This document shows positions 9,615 to 17,990 of a DNA stretch of 64,000 nt, one piece after another. Under the pieces are notes generated by a model that worked only from the letters and a program-made list of their open reading frames with translations, was not told the DNA's origin and ran no database searches. The translations under genes and the position numbers were made by a program. Positions within the stretch are counted from its first letter, which is position 1. The number at the start of each line of letters is the position of its first letter. The stretch is taken from positions 186,001-250,000 of the forward strand of contig JAVHLM010000008.1 of assembly GCA_031082125.1 (NCBI GenBank), written 5' to 3'. The DNA comes from Candidatus Eremiobacterota bacterium (lineage in GTDB: Bacteria > Vulcanimicrobiota > CADAWZ01 > Ess09-12).

Positions 9615-11045
9615 CTAGGCGTACTGGCGCTCCGCCACCTTGGTGATGCAGTTTATGGCTCCCTGCAGTGAGCTGATGGCTGTCATGTCCATAGGGACAG
9701 GATTATAGCCATATTTTTTGTACACCTTGTTGGCGGGATCATCAAGCTCAGGGATGGCGAAGTTGGGAACAAAGACATTATCGCCGTCAATGACGGCATT
9801 GTTATAAGTGATCCAGGGAGTGCTGCGAAGCGACGAGCTGCCGAGATAGGGCACCCTCTCAATCTTGTAGCCGTCTTTCTGAAGCCCCTTGGCTATGGCA
9901 TCGAAGTTCTGCTGCAGATCGCGATCATCGCCGAGGGTCTCCACAAGGCTGTCGAGGGGAGTGCTGCCGCCGTAGCCCACTTTCTCTCCCATCATCTGCT
10001 GATAGGACTCGTATTTTGCCGGTGACTTGGCCTTGAGATCCTTGAGGGTCCTGAGGGCCATCGAAGGATCGCCCACGAGAATGACGGGCTTTCCCGTGGC
10101 GGGATCAGGCTTGCCAAGGGGGGTCATGGCCATGTCGATATGAAAGGCCGGCTGCTGCCCCTTGTGGCCGATGATGATTACTTTCTGGTGGGGGAAGGTG
10201 CGGTCCATGAAGGATTTGCACCATTCCTCCTGGTCCATCGTGGGAGGCGGGGGCACTCTTTTTTCGGCGGAGATCTCCTGGTATTTGGCGGGGTAGGTTC
10301 CCATGTCCCTCATCATGAAGGCGATGGCGTCGGAGCCTACAAATATGGCGTCCCTTGTGGCCACCTGGTTGCCGCCGTCTATGAAGATGCCCTCCATCCG
10401 CTCGTATTTGAGCTCGGGGTTTGCCTTGGCGAGCTCACCGGCCACCTTGCCGTCTCCCCAGCCGGGGAACCATGCCCTGTCCTGCTCGATGACCTTGTTG
10501 CCCACCACCAGCGTCGAATCCTGTGCCCATATGGAAAGGGACTGCCCCGAGTCGATGATGTGGACCCTGGCGGGGTCGCCAATGGCGCCCTCGCGGGCCC
10601 ACTTCTTTACCAATCCCTGGAGCTCTTTACGCCCGCCCTCGCCGGAGGTGAGGACCGTGAACTTTGCGTCGGGCATATGGGAGAGAAAGGTCTTGAAGGC
10701 ATCTATGTAACCATCCCTCGCGGTGCCTGTCATGCCGTAAGTGAGGGTCATGTGGGTGATCTTCCCTTCATTGGCGGGGATCATATAGCCCTCCATCGAG
10801 AGGCTGCTTGCCGGCAGGGGCTCTTTGCCTTTTTTCGCCGGGGAGTCGGCAAAAATCTCCAGGAGCTTTTTCCCCAGCTTCTGCGACTTCCCCATGACCC
10901 TGGTATTCTCTGAAGGGGGCGAATGGGTGAAGGAATCCACCTTCTCCCCGTTCATGCCTGACTCTTTCAGGGCCTTTTCCCTCTCTCCGGCAAACCTGCC
11001 TAGTGACATCCCCTCGTAAAGGCTTTTCCTGTCATTGATCTCCAT
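9615..11045 (-). CDS. Agmatine-deiminase / peptidylarginine-deiminase-like (pentein fold) protein
   Basis: The protein has 476 residues. Residues ~1-90 are a charged, probably disordered extension with no signal peptide. The rest follows the pentein guanidine-modifying layout: SIWAQDSTLVV (equivalent to W-x-R-D-x-x-P with the Asp kept), IDGGNQVAT (equivalent to xGGN), HIDMAMTPLG (catalytic His-x-Asp) and near the end GAINCIT (nucleophile Cys in the GGxxHCxT position). The catalytic Asp/His/Cys set is therefore present, so hydrolysis of a guanidine compound or an arginine side chain is plausible. The specificity is unknown. It is divergent from the clostripain-type protease, a family that cleaves after arginine. 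Confidence 0.75.
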   Translation of the reverse strand: MEINDRKSLYEGMSLGRFAGEREKALKESGMNGEKVDSFTHSPPSENTRVMGKSQKLGKKLLEIFADSPAKKGKEPLPASSLSMEGYMIPANEGKITHMTLTYGMTGTARDGYIDAFKTFLSHMPDAKFTVLTSGEGGRKELQGLVKKWAREGAIGDPARVHIIDSGQSLSIWAQDSTLVVGNKVIEQDRAWFPGWGDGKVAGELAKANPELKYERMEGIFIDGGNQVATRDAIFVGSDAIAFMMRDMGTYPAKYQEISAEKRVPPPPTMDQEEWCKSFMDRTFPHQKVIIIGHKGQQPAFHIDMAMTPLGKPDPATGKPVILVGDPSMALRTLKDLKAKSPAKYESYQQMMGEKVGYGGSTPLDSLVETLGDDRDLQQNFDAIAKGLQKDGYKIERVPYLGSSSLRSTPWITYNNAVIDGDNVFVPNFAIPELDDPANKVYKKYGYNPVPMDMTAISSLQGAINCITKVAERQYA

Positions 11046-11081
11046 GGTGCACCCCGCTTCTTGAGAAGTTTCTTCCTCGCA

Positions 11082-11110
11082 ATCGTAGCACAGGTGCCTG
11101 TAAAATGCAA
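11082..11110 (-). promoter_or_regulatory. Promoter for the deiminase-like gene, with palindrome in the spacer
   Basis: Read on the minus strand, a -35 TTGCAT (11105-11110) and a -10 TACGAT (11082-11087) are 17 bases apart. The spacer contains ACAGGTGCCTGT (11090-11101), an inverted repeat with 5-base arms ACAGG/CCTGT, positioned where a bound repressor or MerR-type regulator would control the promoter. Confidence 0.5.
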
Positions 11111-11149
11111 GAAAAGAGCGGCAAGTGGTAGCAGCGGTAATGTAACATT

Positions 11150-11185
11150 TTGTTAATTCCCTCCGCGGGCTCTCCCGGTTATAAT
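11150..11185 (+). promoter_or_regulatory. Promoter of the clostripain-family gene
   Basis: A perfect -10 TATAAT lies at 11180-11185. There is no good -35 box. Instead TTGTTAATT at 11150-11158 lies 30 bases upstream of the -10 (start to start), exactly as in the promoter at 4139-4174. This is consistent with an activator-dependent promoter. Confidence 0.5.
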
Positions 11186-11220
11186 GGAATATACCTTAAG
11201 AGCGATATTTTGGAAAGGTT

Positions 11221-12474
11221 GTGAACACAATGACAATAAGACCGGCAGCAGGATCACCTCTCTATGAGCAGCAGGCCGCCCCTTCACAGGCGCCTGTTAA
11301 TAAAGAGGAAGGCGCACAGGCACAGAGCGACAGCATCTCACTTGGCCAGGAGCCGCAAAATCCCGTGGGGGACAAGAAAAAATGGGGAGTAATGCTTTAC
11401 TCCGGTGCGGATAACAACCTGGAGAGCGACATGGTGCAGGATGTCATCGATCTCGAATCGGTGGGCTCGGATAAGAACACCCATGTCCTCGTGCAGCTTG
11501 ACAGGGGCGAATCACCCTCGTCAATCAGCGGTGAATGGGCGGGGTGCCGCAGGTTATATCTCAACAAAGGAACAGACTCCAGCAACCTCACCTCCCCTGT
11601 TATCCAGGACATGGGGCAGGTCAACATGGGCGACGCGAAAACACTTACCGACTTCATCGTGTGGGGAGTGCAGAACTACCCTGCAGAACATTACATGCTC
11701 ATTCTTTCCGACCACGGCGGAGGCTGGCCGGGAGCCATAAGCGATGACTCCCACGGCGGGTGGATCAAGACTCCTGACCTCAACAAGGCTCTCGAGGAAG
11801 CGGAGAAGATCACGGGAAAGAAGATCGACCTGCTGGGCTTTGACGCCTGCCTCATGGCATCTACCGAGGTAGGCTATGAGCTGAAGGATTCCGCCGGCTA
11901 CATGGTGGCATCTGAAAATACCGAGGGCGCGGACGGGTGGCCGTACCCCCAGATTTTCACCTCAAAGATCATGAAGAACCTGCAGAGGGCCCTCAGGGAG
12001 AAGCTCGACATCACTCCTGAAGAGGTCGCCAAGAAGGTGGTGGAAGAGGCACAGGGCTTTCAGGGCACACTTCCCACCCTCTCAGCCATGGATCTGTCGA
12101 AGATGAAGGATCTTGCCGCGGCCACCGATGCCTTTGCCCAGAAGCTTATCGCCACCGATACACCCAAGTATGCAATCCAGGAGGCGGCGAGAGCCTCGCA
12201 GAGCTTCAGCGGCTTCAAGGACCAGTTTGATTTTGCCGAGATGCTCGTAAACAGCAAGGATGTGAAGGATGAAGAGCTCAAGGCCGCCGCGAAGACGATG
12301 ATGAGCGCGATAAAAGGCGCTGTGATTGCCGAGGAGCACTCAAGCTCCAAGCCTGGCGCGCACGGCCTCACGATAGAGCTCCCGAGCTACCCCTCGGATC
12401 CCTCGGAGGACTACAAAGAGCTCAAGTTCGCGAAGGACACCGCCTGGGACGAGGCGCTGGGGAAAATGAAATAA
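11221..12474 (+). CDS. Clostripain (peptidase C11) family protein
   Basis: The protein has 417 residues. After a ~55-residue Gln/Ala/Pro/Ser-rich leader comes the caspase-like C11 core: KKWGVMLYSGADNNLE, the catalytic histidine in LSDHGGGWPG, and the catalytic cysteine in LGFDACLMAS followed by YMVASENTEGADGWPY. Clostripain-type enzymes cut after Arg or Lys. No signal peptide is visible, so it either acts in the cytoplasm or uses another export route. Start GTG 11221 or ATG 11230 are both possible; GGAAAGG precedes them. It is divergently transcribed from the deiminase-like gene, separated by 175 bases holding both promoters. Confidence 0.9.
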   Translation: MNTMTIRPAAGSPLYEQQAAPSQAPVNKEEGAQAQSDSISLGQEPQNPVGDKKKWGVMLYSGADNNLESDMVQDVIDLESVGSDKNTHVLVQLDRGESPSSISGEWAGCRRLYLNKGTDSSNLTSPVIQDMGQVNMGDAKTLTDFIVWGVQNYPAEHYMLILSDHGGGWPGAISDDSHGGWIKTPDLNKALEEAEKITGKKIDLLGFDACLMASTEVGYELKDSAGYMVASENTEGADGWPYPQIFTSKIMKNLQRALREKLDITPEEVAKKVVEEAQGFQGTLPTLSAMDLSKMKDLAAATDAFAQKLIATDTPKYAIQEAARASQSFSGFKDQFDFAEMLVNSKDVKDEELKAAAKTMMSAIKGAVIAEEHSSSKPGAHGLTIELPSYPSDPSEDYKELKFAKDTAWDEALGKMK

Positions 12475-12520
12475 TTAAATTCCCTCCTGCCTCTCGTCGG
12501 AAGCTGTTGAGGGCCTGCCG

Positions 12521-13321
12521 CTAAAGGCTCACGCTCCCGAGGACCTGAGCGCCCTGGATGACCTCGAAGGTCTTCGGGCTGTCGCCGTCGGGAAGGTCAA
12601 AAATCAGGTTCAGCTGGTGCGGCTGCCCCGGGTCGAGCATGACGGCGTCAGGTGTGTCATTCTGGCTGTACACCACGCTGTAGGACATGTCCTTGACGCT
12701 TACGAACCTGTTGCCGCTCTCGCTCAGCACAATGAAGTTGTAGTGGTTGAGGACAATCATTTTTGACGTGATATTCGTGAGGCTCACCGTATAGACCCAG
12801 GACATGTTGTTCACGGGGTCCTGGTTATTGCCGTTCGTGCTCGTCACTATGGCGACTCTCACTTTGGGCTCCTGGGGGGCGGAGTACTGCGACGGCGGCG
12901 GGGCAATCGAGAGGAAGATGACGCTCCGCATGTCGTTGGTGAAGGAGGCCCTCAGTCCCAGAGCTTCGCACAAATCATTGACGTCAAGGTAAAGGTTGTT
13001 CCCGTAATAGTAAGTGTTGACGCCCCTCCCGTTCACCATGTACTCACCCGTGTCTCCCTGATTGGAATCACTGAAAGAGAAGAGGGTCCTTGCCGCATCT
13101 GACGAGATGAAGGCGTCGCCTCCGGACCAGAACATGTAGCCGAATGCGCGGCGGTTATTGTAGAAGAGATTCATGGATATGGGCTTTGCGAGGACCGAGC
13201 CGTTGTTGTCCAGGATGCTCTGGGAGCCGGAGTCCCTGTTGTCGATTACCTGCGAGAACAGGGGGGCGCTCGATATGATGACCGCGAGCCCGATAATCAG
13301 CAGCATGGTGAGAGTTCTCAT
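12521..13321 (-). CDS. Secreted protein with copper-amine-oxidase-N-like stalk domain
   Basis: The protein has 266 residues with a clear signal peptide (MRTLTMLLIIGLAVIISSAP, cleavage near LFSQ). Residues ~45-140 resemble the beta-rich 'copper amine oxidase N-terminal' stalk domain common in cell-surface proteins (DAFISSDAARTLF, NLYLDVNDLCEALGL, RSVIFL). Residues ~155-266 form a second beta domain similar to telokin-like DUF4352 folds (SWVYTVSLTNITSKMIVLNHYNFIVLSE is its core region). Start ATG has AAGGAGGAACGGCG directly before it. No enzyme residues are recognised; a surface or binding role is inferred. Confidence 0.7.
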   Translation of the reverse strand: MRTLTMLLIIGLAVIISSAPLFSQVIDNRDSGSQSILDNNGSVLAKPISMNLFYNNRRAFGYMFWSGGDAFISSDAARTLFSFSDSNQGDTGEYMVNGRGVNTYYYGNNLYLDVNDLCEALGLRASFTNDMRSVIFLSIAPPPSQYSAPQEPKVRVAIVTSTNGNNQDPVNNMSWVYTVSLTNITSKMIVLNHYNFIVLSESGNRFVSVKDMSYSVVYSQNDTPDAVMLDPGQPHQLNLIFDLPDGDSPKTFEVIQGAQVLGSVSL

Positions 13322-13451
13322 CGCCGTTCCTCCTTAAGTGTTCTACGGAAGAATTCCCCCCGGCCCAGTCAATCCCCTGCCCTCCGGCACAGGGAAATGC
13401 GCCCCTGAAGGCGAAGCTTCATTGAAAAGAAGAATCCTGAAGGAGGAACTC

Positions 13452-14504
13452 ATGAGCAAATCAATTATCTCCCTGTTAGGCAAAGATGGACCATACCTTC
13501 TGGAGCACCGGTGCGCGACAGTGCCGAAAGAGCTGCTCCACCTGCCGGGCCCCGATTTTGTGGACAGGATTTTTCTCGCCTCTGACAGGCATATCAGGGT
13601 TCTGAGGGCCCTCGGGACTATATTCTCCCATGGAAGGCTTGCCGGGACCGGATATCTCTCCATACTGCCCGTTGACCAGGGGATCGAGCACTCCGCTGGA
13701 GCCTCCTTTGCCCCCAATCCCCTCTATTTCGACCCCGAAAACATTGTGAAGCTCGCCGTGGAATCGGGCTGCAACGCCGTGGCCTCAACGCTCGGCGTGC
13801 TCGGGGCCGTGGCGAGAAAATATGCCCACAGGATCCCCTTTATCCTCAAGATCAACCACAACGAGCTCTTGTCCTTTCCCAATACCTATGACCAGAGGCT
13901 CTTCGCCTCAGTGGATCAGGGATACGACATGGGCGCCCTGGGGATAGGCGCCACCATCTATTTCGGCTCCGAGGAGTCAAGACGGCAGATCGAGGAAATC
14001 TCAGAAGCTTTTGCCCACGCCCATGAGCTCGGGATGTTCACGGTGCTCTGGTGCTATGTGAGAAATGACGCCTTCAAGAAAAATGCCATCAACTACGAGG
14101 AGTCGGCCGATCTCACCGGCCAGGCGAACCACCTGGGGGTGACCATAGAGGCCGATATCATCAAGCAGAAGCTCCCGGTGAACAACGGCGGCTATAACGA
14201 GGTGAAATTCGGCAAGACAAGCCCTCTTGTCTATGAAAAGCTCACCTCGGCCCACCCCATAGACCTCACACGCTACCAGGTGGCGAACTGCTATATGGGC
14301 CGAATGGGATTAATCAATTCCGGAGGGGCTTCCGGAGCGAATGATAAGCTTGATGCCGTAAGGACAGCCGTCATAAACAAGCGTGCCGGAGGCATGGGCC
14401 TCATCATGGGGAGGAAAGCCTTCCAGAAGCCGATGGAAGAGGGCATCAAGCTGATCCAGGCCGTTCAGGATGTCTATCTCGCAAAAGAAATCACCATCGC
14501 GTAA
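13452..14504 (+). CDS. fbaB: Fructose-bisphosphate aldolase class I (FbaB/DhnA type)
   Basis: From ATG 13452 the protein is 350 residues, the length of Escherichia coli FbaB. AAGGAGGA lies five bases before it, whereas the frame opens earlier at 13338 without a ribosome site. Family signatures include [31 protein letters not shown] and [10 protein letters not shown]. Class I enzymes form a Schiff base between a lysine and the ketose, cleaving fructose-1,6-bisphosphate to two triose phosphates in glycolysis or making it in gluconeogenesis. It is cotranscribed with gpmA, 12 bases downstream. Confidence 0.93.
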   Translation: MSKSIISLLGKDGPYLLEHRCATVPKELLHLPGPDFVDRIFLASDRHIRVLRALGTIFSHGRLAGTGYLSILPVDQGIEHSAGASFAPNPLYFDPENIVKLAVESGCNAVASTLGVLGAVARKYAHRIPFILKINHNELLSFPNTYDQRLFASVDQGYDMGALGIGATIYFGSEESRRQIEEISEAFAHAHELGMFTVLWCYVRNDAFKKNAINYEESADLTGQANHLGVTIEADIIKQKLPVNNGGYNEVKFGKTSPLVYEKLTSAHPIDLTRYQVANCYMGRMGLINSGGASGANDKLDAVRTAVINKRAGGMGLIMGRKAFQKPMEEGIKLIQAVQDVYLAKEITIA

Positions 14505-14516
14505 AGGAGGCGCCTC

Positions 14517-15260
14517 ATGCTCACGCTTGTCATGCTTCGCCATGGCGAAAGCACCTGGAACATGGAAAACAGGTTCACCGGCTGGACCGATGTCGATCTC
14601 TCCTCAAAAGGCATCCAGGAGGCTCACCAGGCAGGGATAGCACTGAGAGAGAAGGGCTTCTCCTTCGACTGCGCCTATTGCTCTGTCCTGAAGCGCGCCA
14701 TCAGGACCCTCTGGATTGTCCTTGATGAGATGGACCTCATGTGGCTCCCCGTAGAAAACTCCTGGAGACTGAACGAGCGCTACTACGGGGCTCTTCAGGG
14801 CCTTAACAAGAAGGAATCTTCTGAGAAGATGGGCGAGGAACAGGTGCATCTCTGGAGAAGAAGCTACGACGTGCCGCCGCCGGCCGTAACCGCTGATGAT
14901 CCCCGTTACCCCGGCAATGACAGGCGCTATCATGGCATCGAAGGCCTTCCCCTCACTGAAAGCCTCAAGAATACCATTGACCGCATGCTCCCCTACTGGC
15001 ACGAAGTGATAGCGCCGACAGTGAAAGAAGGGAAAAAGGTCCTCATCGCCGCCCACGGGAACAGCCTCAGGGGCCTCGTGAAATATCTCGACGGCCTCAC
15101 ACCGGAGGAAGTGGCGGGGCTCAACATTCCCACGGGCATTCCCCTTGTCTACGAGCTTAATGATGATCTCAGCAAGATAAGGCACTATTACCTTGCCGAC
15201 GAGGAGGTCCTCAAGGCTGCCACTGAGCGCGTGGCATCGCAGGCAAAGGTTGCTCCCTAG
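14517..15260 (+). CDS. gpmA: 2,3-bisphosphoglycerate-dependent phosphoglycerate mutase
   Basis: The protein has 247 residues, the usual length. The histidine-phosphatase motif LRHGESTWN carries the phosphohistidine; [24 protein letters not shown] and [12 protein letters not shown] (second catalytic His) complete the active site. It interconverts 3- and 2-phosphoglycerate. AAAGGAGG is placed six to seven bases before ATG 14517. It forms a glycolytic pair with the aldolase gene. Confidence 0.96.
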   Translation: MLTLVMLRHGESTWNMENRFTGWTDVDLSSKGIQEAHQAGIALREKGFSFDCAYCSVLKRAIRTLWIVLDEMDLMWLPVENSWRLNERYYGALQGLNKKESSEKMGEEQVHLWRRSYDVPPPAVTADDPRYPGNDRRYHGIEGLPLTESLKNTIDRMLPYWHEVIAPTVKEGKKVLIAAHGNSLRGLVKYLDGLTPEEVAGLNIPTGIPLVYELNDDLSKIRHYYLADEEVLKAATERVASQAKVAP

Positions 15261-15276
15261 GGGTGTTCCGCCCTGC

Positions 15277-15999
15277 TTACTCGCGGCCGCCGTGAGCCTT
15301 GAGAAACTCCACGACCGCTTTCTGCTCTTCCATCTGGGCATAGGAGAGGGGGGTGGAGCCGTACTTAGTGCGGGCGTTCACCTGAGCTCTTTTCCCCAGA
15401 AGAAACTCCACGACTTCCAGCTTCCCTTCGCGGGCGGCGAGATGAAGAGGCGTCTCGCCCTTCCTGTCAAGAATGTCCACGTTCACTCCCTTTGAGATCA
15501 GAAGCTCCGCGAGCTTCCTGTGCCCCCCCTGGGCGGCGTAGTGAAGGGAGTTTTCCCCCTTCTTGTCGGAGGCGAAGAGGCCTGCCCCCCTCAGGATGAG
15601 CAGCTCCGCCACCTCCTGATGGCCGTTCGCCGAGGCGATGTGCAGAGGAGTGGCACCTCCGTCATCCTTGGCGTTCACCTTGGCCCCTTCGGAGATGAGC
15701 AGCTCGGTGATATTCTTGTTTCCCGCCTTTGCCGCGGCATGGAGGGTTGTCGTGCCGCCCGTGGTCTTCGCGTTGGCGAGCTTTGCGTTCCCCGAGAGGA
15801 GCGCCTTGAGCTTTTTTATGTCGCCTTTTTCCACCGCCTCAAAGAAGTCCTTTTTGGCGGGATCATCCTTCTTCAGAAAATCCCACGAGAGCCCGGGGGG
15901 ACAGGACTCCCTCCCGTAGCATCTCCCTCCCTCATCGGGGGGGAAGAAAAAAAGGGCGGAAAGTGCCGATATGAACGCCAGGTGTCTTATGAAGCGCAT
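15277..15999 (-). CDS. Exported ankyrin-repeat protein
   Basis: The protein has 240 residues. An N-terminal hydrophobic segment (AFISALSALFFF) looks like a signal peptide. From residue ~50 it consists of six ankyrin repeats of 33 residues, with recurring GGATPLHIASANGHQEVAELL-like units and the GETPLHLAAREGKLEVVEFLL type. Ankyrin stacks bind proteins; the partner is unknown. The C-terminal repeat caps the array. AGGGAGG precedes the ATG. It converges with gpmA with a 16-base gap. Confidence 0.85.
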   Translation of the reverse strand: MRFIRHLAFISALSALFFFPPDEGGRCYGRESCPPGLSWDFLKKDDPAKKDFFEAVEKGDIKKLKALLSGNAKLANAKTTGGTTTLHAAAKAGNKNITELLISEGAKVNAKDDGGATPLHIASANGHQEVAELLILRGAGLFASDKKGENSLHYAAQGGHRKLAELLISKGVNVDILDRKGETPLHLAAREGKLEVVEFLLGKRAQVNARTKYGSTPLSYAQMEEQKAVVEFLKAHGGRE

Positions 16000-16049
16000 G
16001 GATGCTGCCTCCCTATGGGTAATGCTCTCAAGAGAGTATTCTCCCTTTC

Positions 16050-16078
16050 TTCACCATGAGCCTTTTATGTGATATAAT
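16050..16078 (+). promoter_or_regulatory. Promoter before the GspE-like gene (extended -10)
   Basis: A -35 TTCACC (16050-16055), a 17-base spacer and a perfect -10 TATAAT (16073-16078) preceded by TGA, which makes an extended TGnTATAAT element. Transcription would begin near 16085, before both candidate start codons of the following gene. Confidence 0.6.
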
Positions 16079-16105
16079 ACTCTCATTGAAGGAAGGTGAA
16101 GTGCC

Positions 16106-17278
16106 CTGAGCTCCTCTCACGAACTGCAGACCGACACGGCGGACAAGATTGCGAAGGCTCTCCTTCTTGACATGCTCAAGCTTGGAGCGTCGGACATGCA
16201 CCTGGAGCCCGATTTTTTCGGCCTCAGGATCCGTTACAGGATAGACGGCGTGATGACAGACATCCTCGAGCTGCCCGGAGAGCACAGCACTGCACTGGTG
16301 CATATCCTGAAAGGCATGGCCGGCATTAATCCTGAGCTCAGGGAGCGCCCCGGCGAGGGAAAAATCTCCCTCCTCGTAAAGGGCAGCACTCATCGTTACC
16401 TGGTGAGCTCAATGCCGGTCATCAAAGGAGAGAGACTTACCATCCATTCCGTGATGGACCATTTCATCGAGAGGACCCTCACGGAGCTGGGGTTCTCCGC
16501 CGGCGTCGATCACTTCGTCACCTCATTCCTCGGTGAGGAGCGGGGGCTTTTTGTCATCACGGGGTCCCTCGGCGATGGGCGCAGCACCACAGCCCTCTCC
16601 CTCGCGAGAAGACAGGCCCATATCCAGCCTTCTTGCACCGCCGTCGAGCTTTCTCCCACTTATGAGGTCCCCGAGGTAAGGCAGATAAAGTGCGGCAGCC
16701 TCATGGAATTCCTGAGGGCGCTCTCGGAGCTTGCCCTGTCGCCCGCAGAGCTTGTGGTTATTGACGAGGTGACAAGCCCCCCCGCGATGCAGTGCGCCGC
16801 AAGGCTTACTGAATCATCCCGGAAGGTCATTGTCCTCACGAGGTCCCGGAATGCCTTCACGGCCCTGAGGGATCTTGTGGACATGGGCATCACCCGCGAT
16901 TATATCGCCTCGTCGCTCAGGGGCGTGCTGGCCCAGAAGCTTGTCAAAACCATATGCCCCCACTGCAGGGCACCCTATAACCCCCACCCCTGGGAGTTGA
17001 GACTCTTTGAGAGCCAGAGGGAATTCCCCCCGGGGTCATTCTCCCGCGGAGAGGGCTGCGAGCAGTGCCGCCACACGGGATACCTCGGGAGGACCCCTCT
17101 CGAGCACCTCGTGATCCCCAGCGGAAAGGCAGGGCTCTCTGAGGCCCTGCTTGCTGAGAGGGAGGTAAAGGAAGGGCTTTACTGCAAGGAGAAAGTGAGC
17201 CTTCTCTCCTCGGCGGGGGATAAGTGCCTCAGGGGCGTCACGACGCTCCAGGAGATTGCCAGGGTGCTGGAACTCTAG
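16106..17278 (+). CDS. Degenerate GspE/PilB-family secretion ATPase
   Basis: The protein aligns in order with type II secretion/type IV pilus assembly ATPases: KLGASDMHLEP and IRYRIDGVM of the N2 domain, a P-loop position, a Walker B position, and a C-terminal four-cysteine zinc motif (CPHC...CEQCRHTGYLGR). The P-loop reads TGSLGDGRSTT instead of TGPTGSGKSTT, so the catalytic lysine is arginine, and the Walker B/Asp-box region is VVIDEVTSPPAMQ. ATP hydrolysis is therefore doubtful. The first plain ATG is 16172, but the homologous helix before KLGASD starts upstream. The frame is open only back to 16100 and offers CTG 16106, just after GGAAGGTGAA. The true start is uncertain between the two. 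Confidence 0.75.
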   Translation: MSSSHELQTDTADKIAKALLLDMLKLGASDMHLEPDFFGLRIRYRIDGVMTDILELPGEHSTALVHILKGMAGINPELRERPGEGKISLLVKGSTHRYLVSSMPVIKGERLTIHSVMDHFIERTLTELGFSAGVDHFVTSFLGEERGLFVITGSLGDGRSTTALSLARRQAHIQPSCTAVELSPTYEVPEVRQIKCGSLMEFLRALSELALSPAELVVIDEVTSPPAMQCAARLTESSRKVIVLTRSRNAFTALRDLVDMGITRDYIASSLRGVLAQKLVKTICPHCRAPYNPHPWELRLFESQREFPPGSFSRGEGCEQCRHTGYLGRTPLEHLVIPSGKAGLSEALLAEREVKEGLYCKEKVSLLSSAGDKCLRGVTTLQEIARVLEL

Positions 17279-17282
17279 GTCC

Positions 17283-17876
17283 TCATTTCTTTCTGCGGCC
17301 TCCCGGCGGCATGGCAGCTCCAAGCTCCTTATACCTGAAGCATCCCACGATATGATCATTCACCAGGCCGATAGCCTGCATATGGGCATAAATGACCGTT
17401 GACCCCACGAATGAAAAGCCCCTTTTCTTGAGATCGGCGCTTACCCTGTCAGAGAGAGGGGTAGTTGCGGGGATCTCTTTCAAAGTCTTCCAGGCGTTTA
17501 TCACGGGCTGATGCTCCACAAAGCTCCAGATATAGCGGTCGAAGCTCCCCCACTGCTGCTGGATCTCGAGGAAAAGCCGCGCGTTTTTCACCGAGGCTTC
17601 TATTTTTTTCCTGTTCCTTATAATACCGGGATTCACGAGGAGCTTCTCAATATCCTCACCGGTAAACTGCGCCACTTTGAGGGGATCGAACCCCCCGTAG
17701 GCCCCGCGGTAATTCTCGCGCTTGCGGAGCACCGTGAGCCAGCTCAAACCCGCCTGGGCGCACTCAAGGGTGAGGAATTCAAAATGCCTGCAGTCGTCAT
17801 GGACCGGCACGCCCCATTCCTCGTCGTGGTACTTTACATAAAGGGGATCATTTCCTGGCCAGGGGCAGCGCTCCAT
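17283..17876 (-). CDS. tag: DNA-3-methyladenine glycosylase I
   Basis: The protein has 197 residues, a typical length. RCPWPGNDPLYVKYHDEEWG at the N-terminus contains the Cys4 and His17 equivalents, and LVNDHIVGCFR near the end gives the His and Cys that complete the zinc site of Tag. The middle carries ECAQAGLSWLTVLRKRENYR of the helix-hairpin-helix fold. The enzyme excises 3-methyladenine from alkylated DNA. GAGGTG precedes the ATG. It converges with the GspE-like gene with only four bases between stops. Confidence 0.95.
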   Translation of the reverse strand: MERCPWPGNDPLYVKYHDEEWGVPVHDDCRHFEFLTLECAQAGLSWLTVLRKRENYRGAYGGFDPLKVAQFTGEDIEKLLVNPGIIRNRKKIEASVKNARLFLEIQQQWGSFDRYIWSFVEHQPVINAWKTLKEIPATTPLSDRVSADLKKRGFSFVGSTVIYAHMQAIGLVNDHIVGCFRYKELGAAMPPGGRRKK

Positions 17877-17990
17877 GGCACCTCACTTTCCCGGGGTATT
17901 CCCGTCAGGGCTTTTCGCCGTCAGACTGTCATTCTCAGGAGGCCCCGCGGGCCAGGAGCACGGCAAAGAGCTTGATCCGTTCGAAGAAGG

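Noticed and set aside
10140-10913. 257-codon plus-strand frame opposite the deiminase-like gene
   Set aside because: The minus strand carries all pentein motifs in order; the opposite frame has none.
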